The notes: generated by a model not told the origin, from the sequence alone. DNA of 64,000 bases from Alkalihalobacillus sp. BA299 (GCF_017745675.1 NZ_JAFLJM010000009.1:124001-188000); one strand, 5' to 3'; shown: positions 27,465 through 37,086, counted from the first letter of the stretch. A program made the numbers and translations.

Positions 27465-28013
27465 GTGGCAGAAAAAGATGCGCAAGAAAAATTAGAAGCT
27501 GCAAAAAATATGGTGATTGGCTCCATCTCAGAAACAATGGACCTATATGGTGTAACGCCATCTGTCGGTCGTTTATATGGTGCTATGTATTTTCATAAAG
27601 ATCCAATGACTCTTGATGAAATGAAAGAAGAGTTGGGGATGAGTAAACCGAGTATGAGTACTGCCGTTCGAAAATTACAGGAAAATGAAATGGTACAAAA
27701 AGCTTGGAAAAAAGGTGAACGGAAAGATATGTATATTGCAGAAAAAGACTTCTTCAAATCATTTGCAGAGTTTTTCTGCAAAAAGTGGGAAAAGGAGGTC
27801 ACTGTCAACTTAGAAGCAACTGTAAAGGCGGAAGCGATTTTAGAGGAAATATTATTAGATCCAGAGGTTTCAGAAGAAACACGTCAAGAGACGATTCGAT
27901 GCTATACCCAACTTAAAGAATCAAAAGTCTACTACAAGTGGCTTAAATCACTTGTTGATAGCTTCCGGACGGGAGACATTTATAACTACCTTCCAAAAGA
28001 TAGGAAAAAGTAG
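27465..28013 (+). CDS. gbsR: GbsR/MarR family repressor of betaine synthesis and choline uptake
   Basis: A 182-residue MarR-like regulator with a winged helix-turn-helix at about 50-90 (TLDEMKEELGMSKPSMSTAVRKL) flanked by dimerisation helices. In quoting, TLDEMKEELGMSKPS is the core. In B. subtilis GbsR is released from DNA by choline and controls gbsAB and the choline importer opuB. It diverges from gbsA and is followed by a betaine-type ABC transporter. It starts at GTG with a weak AGAAGTG site; translation may be poor. Confidence 0.88.
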   Translation: MAEKDAQEKLEAAKNMVIGSISETMDLYGVTPSVGRLYGAMYFHKDPMTLDEMKEELGMSKPSMSTAVRKLQENEMVQKAWKKGERKDMYIAEKDFFKSFAEFFCKKWEKEVTVNLEATVKAEAILEEILLDPEVSEETRQETIRCYTQLKESKVYYKWLKSLVDSFRTGDIYNYLPKDRKK

Positions 28014-28118
28014 TGAATAACAATATGTATTCTTAAAGTGAGGTGATATTGCTTTAGATGATCCGACTAGAAATTTGGAAACGAAAGACACAGAAAAACG
28101 TATAGGAGGAGATTGATA

Positions 28119-29162
28119 GTGAAGATATTTAATCAAGGAAGTATTAGACAAGTATTACTAGCGGGGATCTTAACTGCTGGAGCGGTATTTGCATCAGGCT
28201 GTGGTGTTGAAGGAGGATCAACAGGAGAGAGTTCTACCTCTAATAAGATTGATACAATCAAATTTGCTGATGCAGGTTGGGATAGTATTCGTTTACACAA
28301 TGAGATAGCTAGAACTATCATTGAAGAAGGTTACGGATATAAAACAGAAGTAATGCCAGGGTCAGAAACAGGTTCATTAATCGGTATTAGTAACGGGAGT
28401 CTAGATGTTTACATGGAAATTTGGACAGGAAATTTCTTTGACCAATACAATGAAGCAGTAGAATCTGGAGATATTGTAGAGCTGTCTGTCAATTTTGATG
28501 ATACAAAAGAAGGTTTATATGTCCCAACTTATGTGATTGAGGGAGACCCGGAGCGTGGTATTGAACCGATGGCACCTGAACTAAAATCAATCCATGACTT
28601 GCCTGAATATTGGGAAGTATTTAAAGATGAAGAGCAACCGAATAAAGGGAGAATTTATGGATCTATTCCTGGATGGGCAGCAGATGCAGTTCTTGAAGCA
28701 AAGGTTGAAAACTACGGTCTAAGTGAAAAGTATAACTATTTCCAACCAGGTTCAGATACGGCGCTTAATACTTCATTAATTCGTGCCTACGAACGAGGAG
28801 AAGCTTGGGTTGGCTATTATTGGGAGCCAACTTGGATTGCAGGTATGTACGACCTTACATTATTAGAAGACAATCCTTATAACGAGGAAGAATGGATGGA
28901 TGGGTATCGTACAGAGTTTCCTTCTCAACGATTAACGATTGCAGTACAAAAGCAATTACCAGAACAAGCACCGGATGTTACTGAGTTCTTAAGAAACTAT
29001 GAAACTAGTAGCGAAATTGTTAGTCATTCATTAGCATATATGCAAAAAAATGAAGCTTCTACTGAAGAAGTTGCGCTATGGTTTTTACAAGAATACGAAG
29101 ATCTATGGACACAATGGGTGCCTTCAGAAATTGCAGAAAAAGTAAAGGCTGAAATTCAATAG
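28119..29162 (+). CDS. glycine betaine/choline-type ABC transporter substrate-binding lipoprotein
   Basis: A 347-residue lipoprotein with a lipobox ending ASGC near residue 29 and an OpuAC-type (PF04069-like) binding domain after a short Ser/Gly/Thr linker. Tryptophans in ADAGWDS, MEIWTGN and GYYWEPTW are candidates for the aromatic cage that holds a quaternary ammonium ion. The GTG start is eight bases from GGAGGA, and an upstream in-frame TTG (28113) is too close. Proximity to gbsR suggests choline or glycine betaine as ligand. Gene order SBP-permease-ATPase differs from B. subtilis opuA (ATPase first). Confidence 0.82.
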   Translation: MKIFNQGSIRQVLLAGILTAGAVFASGCGVEGGSTGESSTSNKIDTIKFADAGWDSIRLHNEIARTIIEEGYGYKTEVMPGSETGSLIGISNGSLDVYMEIWTGNFFDQYNEAVESGDIVELSVNFDDTKEGLYVPTYVIEGDPERGIEPMAPELKSIHDLPEYWEVFKDEEQPNKGRIYGSIPGWAADAVLEAKVENYGLSEKYNYFQPGSDTALNTSLIRAYERGEAWVGYYWEPTWIAGMYDLTLLEDNPYNEEEWMDGYRTEFPSQRLTIAVQKQLPEQAPDVTEFLRNYETSSEIVSHSLAYMQKNEASTEEVALWFLQEYEDLWTQWVPSEIAEKVKAEIQ

Positions 29163-29245
29163 TATAAATAAACCATTGTACGAACTCGTCATATACGAAA
29201 AAAGGGGGGACATTGGTTGCACTTAAGAATTGCAGCTAACATTCA

Positions 29246-30103
29246 ATGAGTAACTTTCCAGAAAGTATAGATTTTAATTTAGGAATATATGTTGAAAGAT
29301 TTGTAGATTGGCTTGATGTTAACTTCTCAGGTGTTTTTGAGATTATCAGTTCGATCATTTTATGGTTCATGATTCATATGGAAAGCTTTCTTTTATGGCT
29401 TCCGTGGTGGTCTTTCATTTTAGTTGTTTTATTATTAGGGTGGCGCTTCGGCTCCTTGATTTCAGGAATTGTCTTTTCACTACTTCTAATTCTTGTAGGG
29501 TCCTTTGGTTATTGGGACTATATGATGATGACATTGTCAATTGTGCTTGCCTCGGTAGCCATTTCCTTGCTCCTTGGTATACCACTCGGAATAGCGATGG
29601 CTTACAGTAAAGTAATGGAGACCATTATGCGTCCTATTCTTGATGCGATGCAAACGATGCCAAGCTTTGTGTACTTAATTCCAGCGATGATTTTCTTTGG
29701 TATGGGGAAAGTACCAGCTGTATTCGCAACCATTATTTATGCTATTCCGCCAGTTATTCGTTTGACAAACCTAGCCATTCGTCGAGTGTCCAAAGAAATG
29801 GTAGAAGCTGCTCATTCATTTGGGTCATCCCCGTGGCAGCTTTTACTGAAAGTTCAACTACCACAAGCTTTACCTACGATTATGACGGGTATAAACCAAA
29901 CAACGATGATGGCTTTATCTATGGTTGTCATCGCCTCGATGATTGGTGCGCAGGGGCTTGGAATGGAAGTATTAATTTCTATTAACCGAGTAGACATCGC
30001 GCAAGGTTTTGAGGCCGGATTAGGTATTGTTATATTAGCGATAATTATAGACCGAATAACCCAAGGAATTACGAAACGTTCTAAAGTAACTAGTGAGAAC
30101 TAA
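29246..30103 (+). CDS. betaine-type ABC transporter permease (OpuAB-like)
   Basis: A 285-residue permease with about seven hydrophobic segments and a binding-protein-dependent transport domain (about 85-275). The EAA loop reads VEAAHSFGSSPWQLLLKVQL. MQTMPSFVYLIPAMIFFGMG is a strong family signature for glycine betaine/proline permeases. The N-terminal segment with WLPWWSF also matches OpuAB/ProW. It follows the binding protein by 83 bp. Confidence 0.85.
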   Translation: MSNFPESIDFNLGIYVERFVDWLDVNFSGVFEIISSIILWFMIHMESFLLWLPWWSFILVVLLLGWRFGSLISGIVFSLLLILVGSFGYWDYMMMTLSIVLASVAISLLLGIPLGIAMAYSKVMETIMRPILDAMQTMPSFVYLIPAMIFFGMGKVPAVFATIIYAIPPVIRLTNLAIRRVSKEMVEAAHSFGSSPWQLLLKVQLPQALPTIMTGINQTTMMALSMVVIASMIGAQGLGMEVLISINRVDIAQGFEAGLGIVILAIIIDRITQGITKRSKVTSEN

Positions 30104-30122
30104 CAAGAAGGGGCATTCTCTT

Positions 30123-31295
30123 ATGACAGAAAAACTTAAGGTAGAAAATTTAACGAAGATATTTGGACGAAATCCAAAGTCCGTCCTAAAAAAAGTTAAA
30201 CAGGGTGTATCAAAAGATCAAATTTTAAAAGAAACAGAAAATACTGTTGGTCTTTACGATGTGTCTTTCTCCGTTAACGAAGGTGAAATGTTTGTTATTA
30301 TGGGCCTTTCTGGTAGTGGTAAGTCGACGTTAATTCGCTGTCTTAATTTGCTAAATAAACCGACGGAAGGAAGCATATATGTTGATGCTGAGGATATTAC
30401 GAAATACTCTAAGCCAAAACTTCGAAATTTTAGGCAAAAGAAGATCGCTATGGTATTCCAGCATTTTGGATTATTCAGCCATAGAAATATAATTAGTAAT
30501 GTTGAGTATGGACTTGAAGTTCAAGGTTTATCCAAGGATGAAAGATATGAAATAGCACGTCAAGCAATTGAAAACGTTGGCTTAGCTAGCTGGGAAGAAA
30601 AAATGCCACATGAGCTAAGTGGCGGTATGCAGCAACGTGTGGGCCTAGCTAGAGCGCTGGCAAATGATCCAGATATTTTATTGATGGACGAACCGTTTAG
30701 TGCTTTAGACCCCTTAATTCGTAGAGACATGCAGTTAGAGTTAATGGAGCTACAGTCCAAGCTAAAGAAGACGATTATTTTTATTACACATGATATTAAT
30801 GAAGCATTTAAAATTGGTGACCGTGTTCTTGTAATGAAGGATGGTCAAATTGAACAAAGTGGTACTCCAGAAGAAATTATTGAAAACCCAAAAAGTGAGT
30901 ATATTAAAGACTTTGTTCAAGATATTGACCGTTCAAAAGTTCTACAGGCAAAGCATGTCATGTTTAAGCCTTCAGCCATTGTTTCTTTAAAAGAAGGATT
31001 AAAATCTGCTGTTCATGAGATGAGATCAAATGGCATTTCAAGTGTATTTGTCGTTGATAGTGAACGGAAACTACAAGGTCTTGTAACAATTGATGATACG
31101 ATAAAAGCAATTAAAGAAAATAAACTTTTAAAAGATATTATTATAAAAAATTATTATACTACTGAATTAGAGACGTACATTCAAGATTTAATTCCGTTGG
31201 CAACTGAATCAAAATATCCGATTGCTGTTATCGATGAAAATGAGAAATTATTAGGAATTACCTCGCGAGTATCTGTACTCTCGGCTTTAGTATAA
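30123..31295 (+). CDS. betaine-type ABC transporter ATPase with tandem CBS domains (OpuAA-like)
   Basis: A 390-residue ATPase. Walker A is GLSGSGKS, the signature is ELSGGMQQR, Walker B ends MDEPFSALD and the H-loop is THDIN. After about residue 275 two CBS domains follow (FVVDSERKLQGLVTIDD and IAVIDENEKLLGITS). In OpuA-type transporters the CBS pair senses ionic strength or c-di-AMP and gates transport under osmotic stress. I chose ATG 30123 (AAGGGG upstream) rather than 30093, which would overlap the permease. Confidence 0.88.
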   Translation: MTEKLKVENLTKIFGRNPKSVLKKVKQGVSKDQILKETENTVGLYDVSFSVNEGEMFVIMGLSGSGKSTLIRCLNLLNKPTEGSIYVDAEDITKYSKPKLRNFRQKKIAMVFQHFGLFSHRNIISNVEYGLEVQGLSKDERYEIARQAIENVGLASWEEKMPHELSGGMQQRVGLARALANDPDILLMDEPFSALDPLIRRDMQLELMELQSKLKKTIIFITHDINEAFKIGDRVLVMKDGQIEQSGTPEEIIENPKSEYIKDFVQDIDRSKVLQAKHVMFKPSAIVSLKEGLKSAVHEMRSNGISSVFVVDSERKLQGLVTIDDTIKAIKENKLLKDIIIKNYYTTELETYIQDLIPLATESKYPIAVIDENEKLLGITSRVSVLSALV

Positions 31296-31318
31296 ACAAT
31301 TGTTGTTGTGATTTGTAA

Positions 31319-31352
31319 CCTAAACCCGCTAATTAGTATTGGCGGGTTTAGG
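31319..31352 (+). terminator. hairpin after the betaine transporter operon
   Basis: A perfect 11-bp stem (CCTAAACCCGC/GCGGGTTTAGG) with a 12-nt loop lies 24 bp after the ATPase stop. No U-run follows, so termination efficiency is uncertain. The right arm abuts the gabD remnant. Confidence 0.6.
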
Positions 31353-31354
31353 TG

Positions 31355-31519
31355 ATGGAAGGTTTAGAGTATGGTATAGTTAGTATTAATGATCCTATCC
31401 CTACAACAGTCCAAGCCCCATTTGGGGGAGTGAAGCAGAGTGGTATTGGCCGTGAGGGCGGAAAATATGGAATTAAAGATTATTTAGAAGAAAAGTTTGT
31501 ATCCATTAACATCGGATAA
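31355..31519 (+). pseudogene. C-terminal remnant of succinate-semialdehyde dehydrogenase (GabD-like)
   Basis: A 54-codon frame reads [12 protein letters not shown], then [19 protein letters not shown] and a tail ending VSINIG. This is the extreme C-terminus of GabD-type aldehyde dehydrogenases. The NAD-binding domain and catalytic Cys are absent, and the fragment begins directly after the hairpin at 31319-31352. The DNA still translates without a stop, so loss of the 5' part is probably fairly recent. Together with the aminotransferase scrap at 17846 it hints at loss of 4-aminobutyrate catabolism. Confidence 0.8.
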
Positions 31520-31540
31520 AAGGGGAAAGGGTGTATTAAT

Positions 31541-32953
31541 ATGTCGCAAAATTGGAAGAAGGCATTAGATAACATCATTTCTGATCAGCGAAGAGTATTA
31601 TCAGAAAAGGCTGATCTACATAGCTATGCATTTGACGGATCATTTGGGCACTTCTTACCAGAACGCGTTGTTCAGCCAATCCATCGTGATGAAGTTGTAG
31701 ATATTGTAAAACTTGCGAACCAATACCAAGTACCAATATATCCAAGAGGGCAAGCCACTTGTTTAAGTGGCGGCCCTCTCCCTGTTGATGGTGGAATCGT
31801 CATTGATATGGTAAAGATGAATCAGAAGCTTGAGATTGACAGCGAAAATTTAATTTCAGTTGTATCTCCAGGAGTGATTACTGCTGAAATTCAAAAGGCA
31901 GCGCTGGAAAAAGGTTTCTTTTATCCTCCAGATCCAAGCAGTGCCCACGTTTCAACGATTGGTGGGAATGTGGCTGAAAACTCTGGTGGTCCTCGTGGTT
32001 TAAAATATGGTGTTACTGGGGACTATGTTATCGGTTTGGAAGTTGTTACACCAGAGGGAAAAGTAATTCGAACGGGTGGTAAGACGATAAAGAATGTAAC
32101 AGGTTATAACCTAACAAAATTGATAGTAGGCTCGGAAGGGACACTAGGAATTGTTACAGAAATTACTTTACGCCTTATACCAAAGCCGAAGAAAAGTGTG
32201 TCATTAATGGCAGTATTTGACACGCTTGTTGATTCTGGAAAATCCATTTCTTCCATACTATCATCGGGTATTCTTCCTGCGGCGATGGAAATTATGGACC
32301 AATCTTGTATTCAAGCTGTCGAAAATTATAAACCGAGTGGCTATCCGACGGATGCAGCAGCGATTGTTTTAATTGAATTAGACGGTCATCCTGTCGCGAT
32401 TGAAGATGAAATAAAAGAAGTTGCAGAAATCTGTAAACAATTAAATGCTCGTACGGTGAAAGTAGCAACTACAGAAGAAGAAAGAGTAAAACTGTGGGAG
32501 GCCAGGAAGCTTGTCTCTCCAGCGATTACGAAAATAAAACCGACAAAAATCTCAGAAGATGCAACCGTCCCAAGAAGTCAAATTCCGCGTATGTTTGAGC
32601 GATTGATGGAAATCCGCGATAAATACAAGATAGATCTGGTTGTGTTTGGCCATGCTGGAGATGGCAATCTTCATCCTAATATTCTTGCCGATAAACGGGA
32701 TCAAGAAGAGATGAAACGTGTAGAGGATGCTGTAACAGAAATTTTTGAAGCTGCAATTGATCTTGGTGGTACGTTATCGGGGGAACATGGGATTGGAACA
32801 ATGAAAGCTCCTTATATGGAACGAGAATTAGGGATCGACGGGTTAGATATGATGAAACGAGTTAAAGAAGCGTGGGATCCAAACAACATTATGAACCCAA
32901 AAAAGATTTTCCCTAACCCAGGTGTCTCAAAGTTGGTATTAACCGATGGATAA
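31541..32953 (+). CDS. glcD: glycolate oxidase FAD subunit GlcD (YsfC-like)
   Basis: A 470-residue FAD-linked oxidase of the GlcD/D-lactate dehydrogenase family that oxidises glycolate to glyoxylate. The N-terminal FAD_binding_4 domain (about 40-215) includes PRGQATCLSGG and NVAENSGGPRG. The C-terminal domain contains FGHAGDGNLHPN and SGEHGIGTMKAPYM. It overlaps glcF by eight bases. No GlcE gene is present, matching the two-subunit Bacillus ysfC-ysfD form. The malate synthase at 34849 would use the glyoxylate. D-lactate or another 2-hydroxyacid is an alternative substrate. Confidence 0.85.
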   Translation: MSQNWKKALDNIISDQRRVLSEKADLHSYAFDGSFGHFLPERVVQPIHRDEVVDIVKLANQYQVPIYPRGQATCLSGGPLPVDGGIVIDMVKMNQKLEIDSENLISVVSPGVITAEIQKAALEKGFFYPPDPSSAHVSTIGGNVAENSGGPRGLKYGVTGDYVIGLEVVTPEGKVIRTGGKTIKNVTGYNLTKLIVGSEGTLGIVTEITLRLIPKPKKSVSLMAVFDTLVDSGKSISSILSSGILPAAMEIMDQSCIQAVENYKPSGYPTDAAAIVLIELDGHPVAIEDEIKEVAEICKQLNARTVKVATTEEERVKLWEARKLVSPAITKIKPTKISEDATVPRSQIPRMFERLMEIRDKYKIDLVVFGHAGDGNLHPNILADKRDQEEMKRVEDAVTEIFEAAIDLGGTLSGEHGIGTMKAPYMERELGIDGLDMMKRVKEAWDPNNIMNPKKIFPNPGVSKLVLTDG

Positions 32954-34241
32954 CTTAAAAGAACTACAGGATAAAATTGGGTACAAATACACGTTTGACT
33001 GTGTTCAATGTGGTTACTGCTTACCAGCATGTCCTACATATGATTCGATGGGTAAGGAAACGCATTCCCCAAGAGGACGAATTAATCTAGTAAAGATGGC
33101 TGCAGAAGGTAAAATTGATCTTGAAGAGATACGTGAACCGATCGATAAATGTCTAGGCTGTAGAGCCTGTCAGACCGTATGTCCAACAGGTGTTGAATAT
33201 GGAAAAATCTTAGAAGGGGCTAAGGAATCTCTTGCAGATCAACAGCAATTGTCCATGCCCCAAAAAGCAGCCAAGAGCTTTATTTTTAATCATCTGTTCC
33301 CTCATCGTTCAAGAATGGATTCGTTCGGTAATCTCATGTGGTTTTATCAAGCGTCAGGTGTTCAAAAAGTTGTTAGAGGCTTGAAAGCTACAAAACTAGC
33401 ACCTCTTCATTTGGGTGAATTTGAGTCGATTATGCCTAGGGTTGTTTCACCTAATAAAAGGAAAAACCGACAAGCTGTTGTAAAGGCGGAGGGTAAAACA
33501 AAAACGAAAGTCGCTTTTTTTACGGGTTGTATTATGGACTCAATGTTTTACGAGACAAACCAAAATTCAATTGAACTCTTAAGAAAATCAGGAGCAGAAG
33601 TCATTATTCCAGATAGTCAAACATGCTGTGGTGCACTACATGCACACGCTGGCAATGTATCGGACGCAAAAGAATTAGCCAAGAAAAACATCGAGGCTTT
33701 CGAAAAGGAAAACATTGACTATGTCATTAATAATGCAGGTGGATGCGGATCAATGTTAAATGAATATGGTCATTTGTTTGATGGCGATCAAGAGTGGGGT
33801 GAGAGGGCGAGGCGTTTTGTAGCTAAATCTAAAGATATTAGTGAAATCCTCTATGAGTTGAATGGTTTAACCTTCACAAGAGAGGTAAATGACGTTGTGA
33901 CCTACCAACCTTCATGTCACTTAACAAATGTTCAAAAGGTCGTTGATGAACCACTTGAATTATTGAAAAACATACCTGGAATAGAGTATCGAGAAATGCA
34001 AGATCATAATCGTTGTTGTGGTTCTGCTGGTATCTATAACATTGTGAATTATGATGACTCAATGGAGATCTTAGATTCTAAGATGGAAAAGTACAAACCA
34101 ACAAAAGCAACTACAATCGTCACTACAAATCCAGGTTGCCTTTTGCAAATGAAAATGGGTATTAAGCGAGAAAATCTTGAAGATCGAGTAAGAGCCGTTC
34201 ATTTAGTGGATTTGTTAATTGAAGCTATTGAAAACAAATAG
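32946..34241 (+). CDS. glcF: glycolate oxidase iron-sulfur subunit GlcF (YsfD-like)
   Basis: A 431-residue electron-transfer subunit. Two 4Fe-4S motifs lie in the N-terminus: CVQCGYCLPACPTY (about 19-32) and CLGCRACQTVCPTG (about 70-83). Two CCG-type domains follow (TCCGALHAHAG near 227 and NRCCGSAGIYN near 357), typical of heterodisulfide-reductase-like GlcF proteins. The eight-base overlap with glcD shows translational coupling. It should pass electrons from FAD to the quinone pool at the membrane. Confidence 0.88.
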   Translation: MDNLKELQDKIGYKYTFDCVQCGYCLPACPTYDSMGKETHSPRGRINLVKMAAEGKIDLEEIREPIDKCLGCRACQTVCPTGVEYGKILEGAKESLADQQQLSMPQKAAKSFIFNHLFPHRSRMDSFGNLMWFYQASGVQKVVRGLKATKLAPLHLGEFESIMPRVVSPNKRKNRQAVVKAEGKTKTKVAFFTGCIMDSMFYETNQNSIELLRKSGAEVIIPDSQTCCGALHAHAGNVSDAKELAKKNIEAFEKENIDYVINNAGGCGSMLNEYGHLFDGDQEWGERARRFVAKSKDISEILYELNGLTFTREVNDVVTYQPSCHLTNVQKVVDEPLELLKNIPGIEYREMQDHNRCCGSAGIYNIVNYDDSMEILDSKMEKYKPTKATTIVTTNPGCLLQMKMGIKRENLEDRVRAVHLVDLLIEAIENK

Positions 34242-34246
34242 AAAGG

Positions 34247-34413
34247 ATCTTTTCTAAAAGATTGTTGCTTTTAGCTATTGAACCGTTAACCAAGCGAAAG
34301 CTTGGTTCTTCACGCTTTGGCGTGAAGCCTTTGAACATAAATCAGCCAGATGGACAAATGAATTTTGTCCATTAGGGCTGATTTATGTTCAAAAAACGGT
34401 CCAATAGCAACAA
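34247..34413. repeat. multi-hairpin element able to fold as a four-way junction
   Basis: After a 7-bp hairpin (34247-34262) comes a nested palindrome. Outer arms 34262-34287 and 34395-34413 pair (TTGTTGC, then TATTG-ACCGTT, with one 7-nt bulge and a mismatch). Inside sit three adjacent hairpins: 34288-34307 (8 bp, GAAA tetraloop), 34308-34327 (8 bp, TTTG loop) and 34330-34393 (18 bp, small internal loop, then 8 bp with loop TGAAT). Almost every base is paired. No ORF and no second copy were seen in this window. It could be a structured RNA, a miniature mobile element of the bcr type, or an elaborate terminator. Confidence 0.75.
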
Positions 34414-34757
34414 AGTTTACGAAAACAGCTAATAGAAAACAAACCTAATAACCAGTATTTTAAAATATTGAAAATGGGGACTACTTGAGCTTTGAAAGCT
34501 AACAAGTGGTCTCTATTTTAATGTAAAATCTTATTTCGTTAATTTTAGACAGCATTAAAGCTGAAGCAAAACATGATTGTTTTTCTAAAAGATTCTCAAC
34601 CATTTTCTGTATCTCTGGACTTAATACCTTACAACACCAAATATTCTCCATAAACATAAAATAAATACTTTCAAAAAGGCTAAGTATAAAAATGTTCACA
34701 ATACATTTCTATTTTTCTATTTCTCTTTTTATCAGAATTGTTTCTTTTTTAACTTAT

Positions 34758-34790
34758 ATGTTATATAATAATGTCATAATGTTATATAAC
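34758..34790 (+). promoter_or_regulatory. tandem operator-like palindromes overlapping a -10 box, malate synthase promoter
   Basis: ATGTTATATAA occurs at 34758-34768 and again at 34779-34789, exactly 21 bp or two helical turns apart. The second lies in a perfect 10-bp palindrome GTTATATAAC (34781-34790). The first is the same with one change (GTTATATAAT) and contains a TATAAT (34764-34769), a possible -10 with a weak TTTCTT -35 17 bp upstream. A regulator bound here would block transcription of malate synthase. The regulator is unknown. Confidence 0.5.
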
Positions 34791-34848
34791 AGTCTTTGAG
34801 CTGTTTAAACCATGTCATACTGTGATTATTTTAAGGAGGCAAATGAAT

Positions 34849-37032
34849 ATGAAAGACTATGTACAAGTAGGAAATCTTCAAGTAGCTTCAGTTCTTTATG
34901 AGTTTGTTAATACTGAGGCTCTTCCAGGAAGCGGACTTACTAGTGAACAGTTTTGGTCTAATTTGGAAACATTAGTAACGGAACTAACTCCAGAAAACAA
35001 GGCATTATTAGAGCGACGGAAAGAAATCCAAACAGAGATAAGTACATGGCATAAAGAAAATAAAGATAACTTTTCTTTTGATAAGTATAAATCATTTTTA
35101 CAACAAATTGGCTATCTTGAGCCTCAAGTAGAAGATTTTAAAGTTTCAACACAAGGGGTGGACGACGAAATCGCACATCAAGCGGGTCCACAACTAGTTG
35201 TACCTGTTAATAATGCGCGTTATGCGCTAAATGCGGCAAATGCTCGCTGGGGAAGTTTATATGATGCTCTTTATGGAACGGATGCGATTCCTGAAGAAAA
35301 TGGAGCTGAGCGAGGGAAAGGTTATAACCCAGTTCGTGGTGAGAAAGTTATCGCTTTTGCAAAAAGCTTTCTAGATCAAGTAGTACCACTCATCGAGGCG
35401 GCTCATAAAGATGTAGAAAAATATGAAATTAAAAATGATAAATTAATCGTTTTACATAGTGATGGGCAAGTAACTGAACTTCAAGATGCTACGAAACTGG
35501 TAGGTTATCAAGGGCATCCAGAAGACCCATCTACTATACTATTAGTAAATAACGGGTTACACTTTGAAATTCAAATCGATCGTAACCACCCTATTGGAAA
35601 GTCGGATCAAGCAGGTGTCAAAGATATTTTAATGGAATCTGCACTGACAACAATTATGGATTGCGAAGATTCTGTTGCGGCTGTAGATGCTGAAGACAAA
35701 GTTGAAGTGTACCGTAATTGGTTAGGTCTTATGAAAGGTAATTTAACAGCAACATTTTCTAAAGGTGATAAAACGGTTACACGTGAACTTAATACAGATC
35801 GTACGTATACGACGCTATCTGGAAATACGTTAACATTACGTGGGCGTTCGCTTATGTTTGTGCGGAACGTTGGTCACTTAATGACAAATAATGCTGTACT
35901 CCTACCAAATGGGGAAGAAGTTCCTGAAGGTATTCTAGATTGTATGATTACGAGTCTAATTGCAAAACATGACCTTTTAGAAAATAGTAAACTCAAAAAC
36001 ACTACAAAAGGATCCATTTATATTGTTAAACCAAAAATGCACGGTTCTAAAGAAGTCGCATTTTCTAATAAACTATTTAATCGTGTGGAAGATCTACTCG
36101 GCCTTGAGCGTAACACATTGAAAATCGGTGTCATGGATGAAGAACGTCGTACGTCTCTAAATCTAAAAAATTGCATTGATGAAGTAAAAGAACGAGTTGC
36201 CTTTATTAATACAGGGTTCCTTGATCGAACAGGGGATGAAATGCATACATCGATGGAAGCGGGTCCGATGATTCGTAAAAATGATATGAAATCGTCGACT
36301 TGGTTGCAGTCGTATGAAAAATCGAATGTAAATGTAGGGCTTGCTTGCGGATTGCAAGGGCATGCACAAATTGGTAAAGGAATGTGGGCGATGCCAGATC
36401 TAATGGCAGAAATGTTAGCGCAAAAAGGTTCACAGTTAAAAGCAGGTGCGAACACAGCTTGGGTACCTTCTCCAACAGCTGCAACTTTACATGCACTTCA
36501 TTACCATGAAGTAAAAGTACCGGAAGTTCAAAATGAATTGAAGAAGAGCATCACCGATTTACAGGATAAAATTTTAGAAATTCCAGTAGCCCTTAATGCA
36601 CAGTGGAGCACTGAAGAAATTCAAAAAGAGCTAGATAATAATGCGCAAGGTATATTAGGATATGTTGTGCGTTGGGTAGAACAAGGAGTCGGTTGTTCAA
36701 AAGTTCCAGATATTAATAATGTAGGACTGATGGAGGACCGTGCGACTTTACGAATTTCTAGTCAGCACGTAGCAAATTGGCTTCATCACGGAATATGTAC
36801 AGAAGAGCAAGTATTAGAAACGATGAAACGTATGGCTGCAGTTGTTGATGAGCAAAACGCCGGTGACCCTGAATATCGACCGATGGCAAAAGACTTTGAT
36901 AACTCAGTTGCATTCCAAGCGGCTTGCGAGCTTGTTTTTAAAGGAATCGAACAACCAAGTGGCTATACAGAGCCTATCCTACACCATCGTCGGATAGAAG
37001 CAAAACAGAAGTTTGCTACGCAAGCGAAATAA
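34849..37032 (+). CDS. glcB: malate synthase G
   Basis: A 727-residue malate synthase of the G type (usual length about 723), condensing glyoxylate with acetyl-CoA to malate. Key segments: [18 protein letters not shown] (about 270-287), [22 protein letters not shown], the acid-rich [16 protein letters not shown], and [17 protein letters not shown] with active-site acidic residues. AAGGAGG lies nine bases before ATG 34849; an ATG at 34843 and an upstream frame start at 34822 are too near or too far. It works with GlcDF on glycolate and with isocitrate lyase (52927) in the glyoxylate shunt. Confidence 0.93.
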   Translation: MKDYVQVGNLQVASVLYEFVNTEALPGSGLTSEQFWSNLETLVTELTPENKALLERRKEIQTEISTWHKENKDNFSFDKYKSFLQQIGYLEPQVEDFKVSTQGVDDEIAHQAGPQLVVPVNNARYALNAANARWGSLYDALYGTDAIPEENGAERGKGYNPVRGEKVIAFAKSFLDQVVPLIEAAHKDVEKYEIKNDKLIVLHSDGQVTELQDATKLVGYQGHPEDPSTILLVNNGLHFEIQIDRNHPIGKSDQAGVKDILMESALTTIMDCEDSVAAVDAEDKVEVYRNWLGLMKGNLTATFSKGDKTVTRELNTDRTYTTLSGNTLTLRGRSLMFVRNVGHLMTNNAVLLPNGEEVPEGILDCMITSLIAKHDLLENSKLKNTTKGSIYIVKPKMHGSKEVAFSNKLFNRVEDLLGLERNTLKIGVMDEERRTSLNLKNCIDEVKERVAFINTGFLDRTGDEMHTSMEAGPMIRKNDMKSSTWLQSYEKSNVNVGLACGLQGHAQIGKGMWAMPDLMAEMLAQKGSQLKAGANTAWVPSPTAATLHALHYHEVKVPEVQNELKKSITDLQDKILEIPVALNAQWSTEEIQKELDNNAQGILGYVVRWVEQGVGCSKVPDINNVGLMEDRATLRISSQHVANWLHHGICTEEQVLETMKRMAAVVDEQNAGDPEYRPMAKDFDNSVAFQAACELVFKGIEQPSGYTEPILHHRRIEAKQKFATQAK

Positions 37033-37041
37033 CCAATTATT

Positions 37042-37086
37042 AACCAGTGTGGTGGGGAGATAAACCGGCCACGCTGGTTTCTTTTA
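37042..37086 (+). terminator. terminator after malate synthase G
   Basis: An 11-bp stem (AACCAGTGTGG/CCACGCTGGTT, one G-T pair) with a 16-nt loop is followed by TCTTTTATTT. Confidence 0.8.

Noticed and set aside
34499..34699. Minus-strand 66-codon ORF downstream of the palindromic element
   Set aside because: No ribosome binding site, odd cysteine-rich composition, AT-rich promoter region and no recognised motif. Treated as chance.
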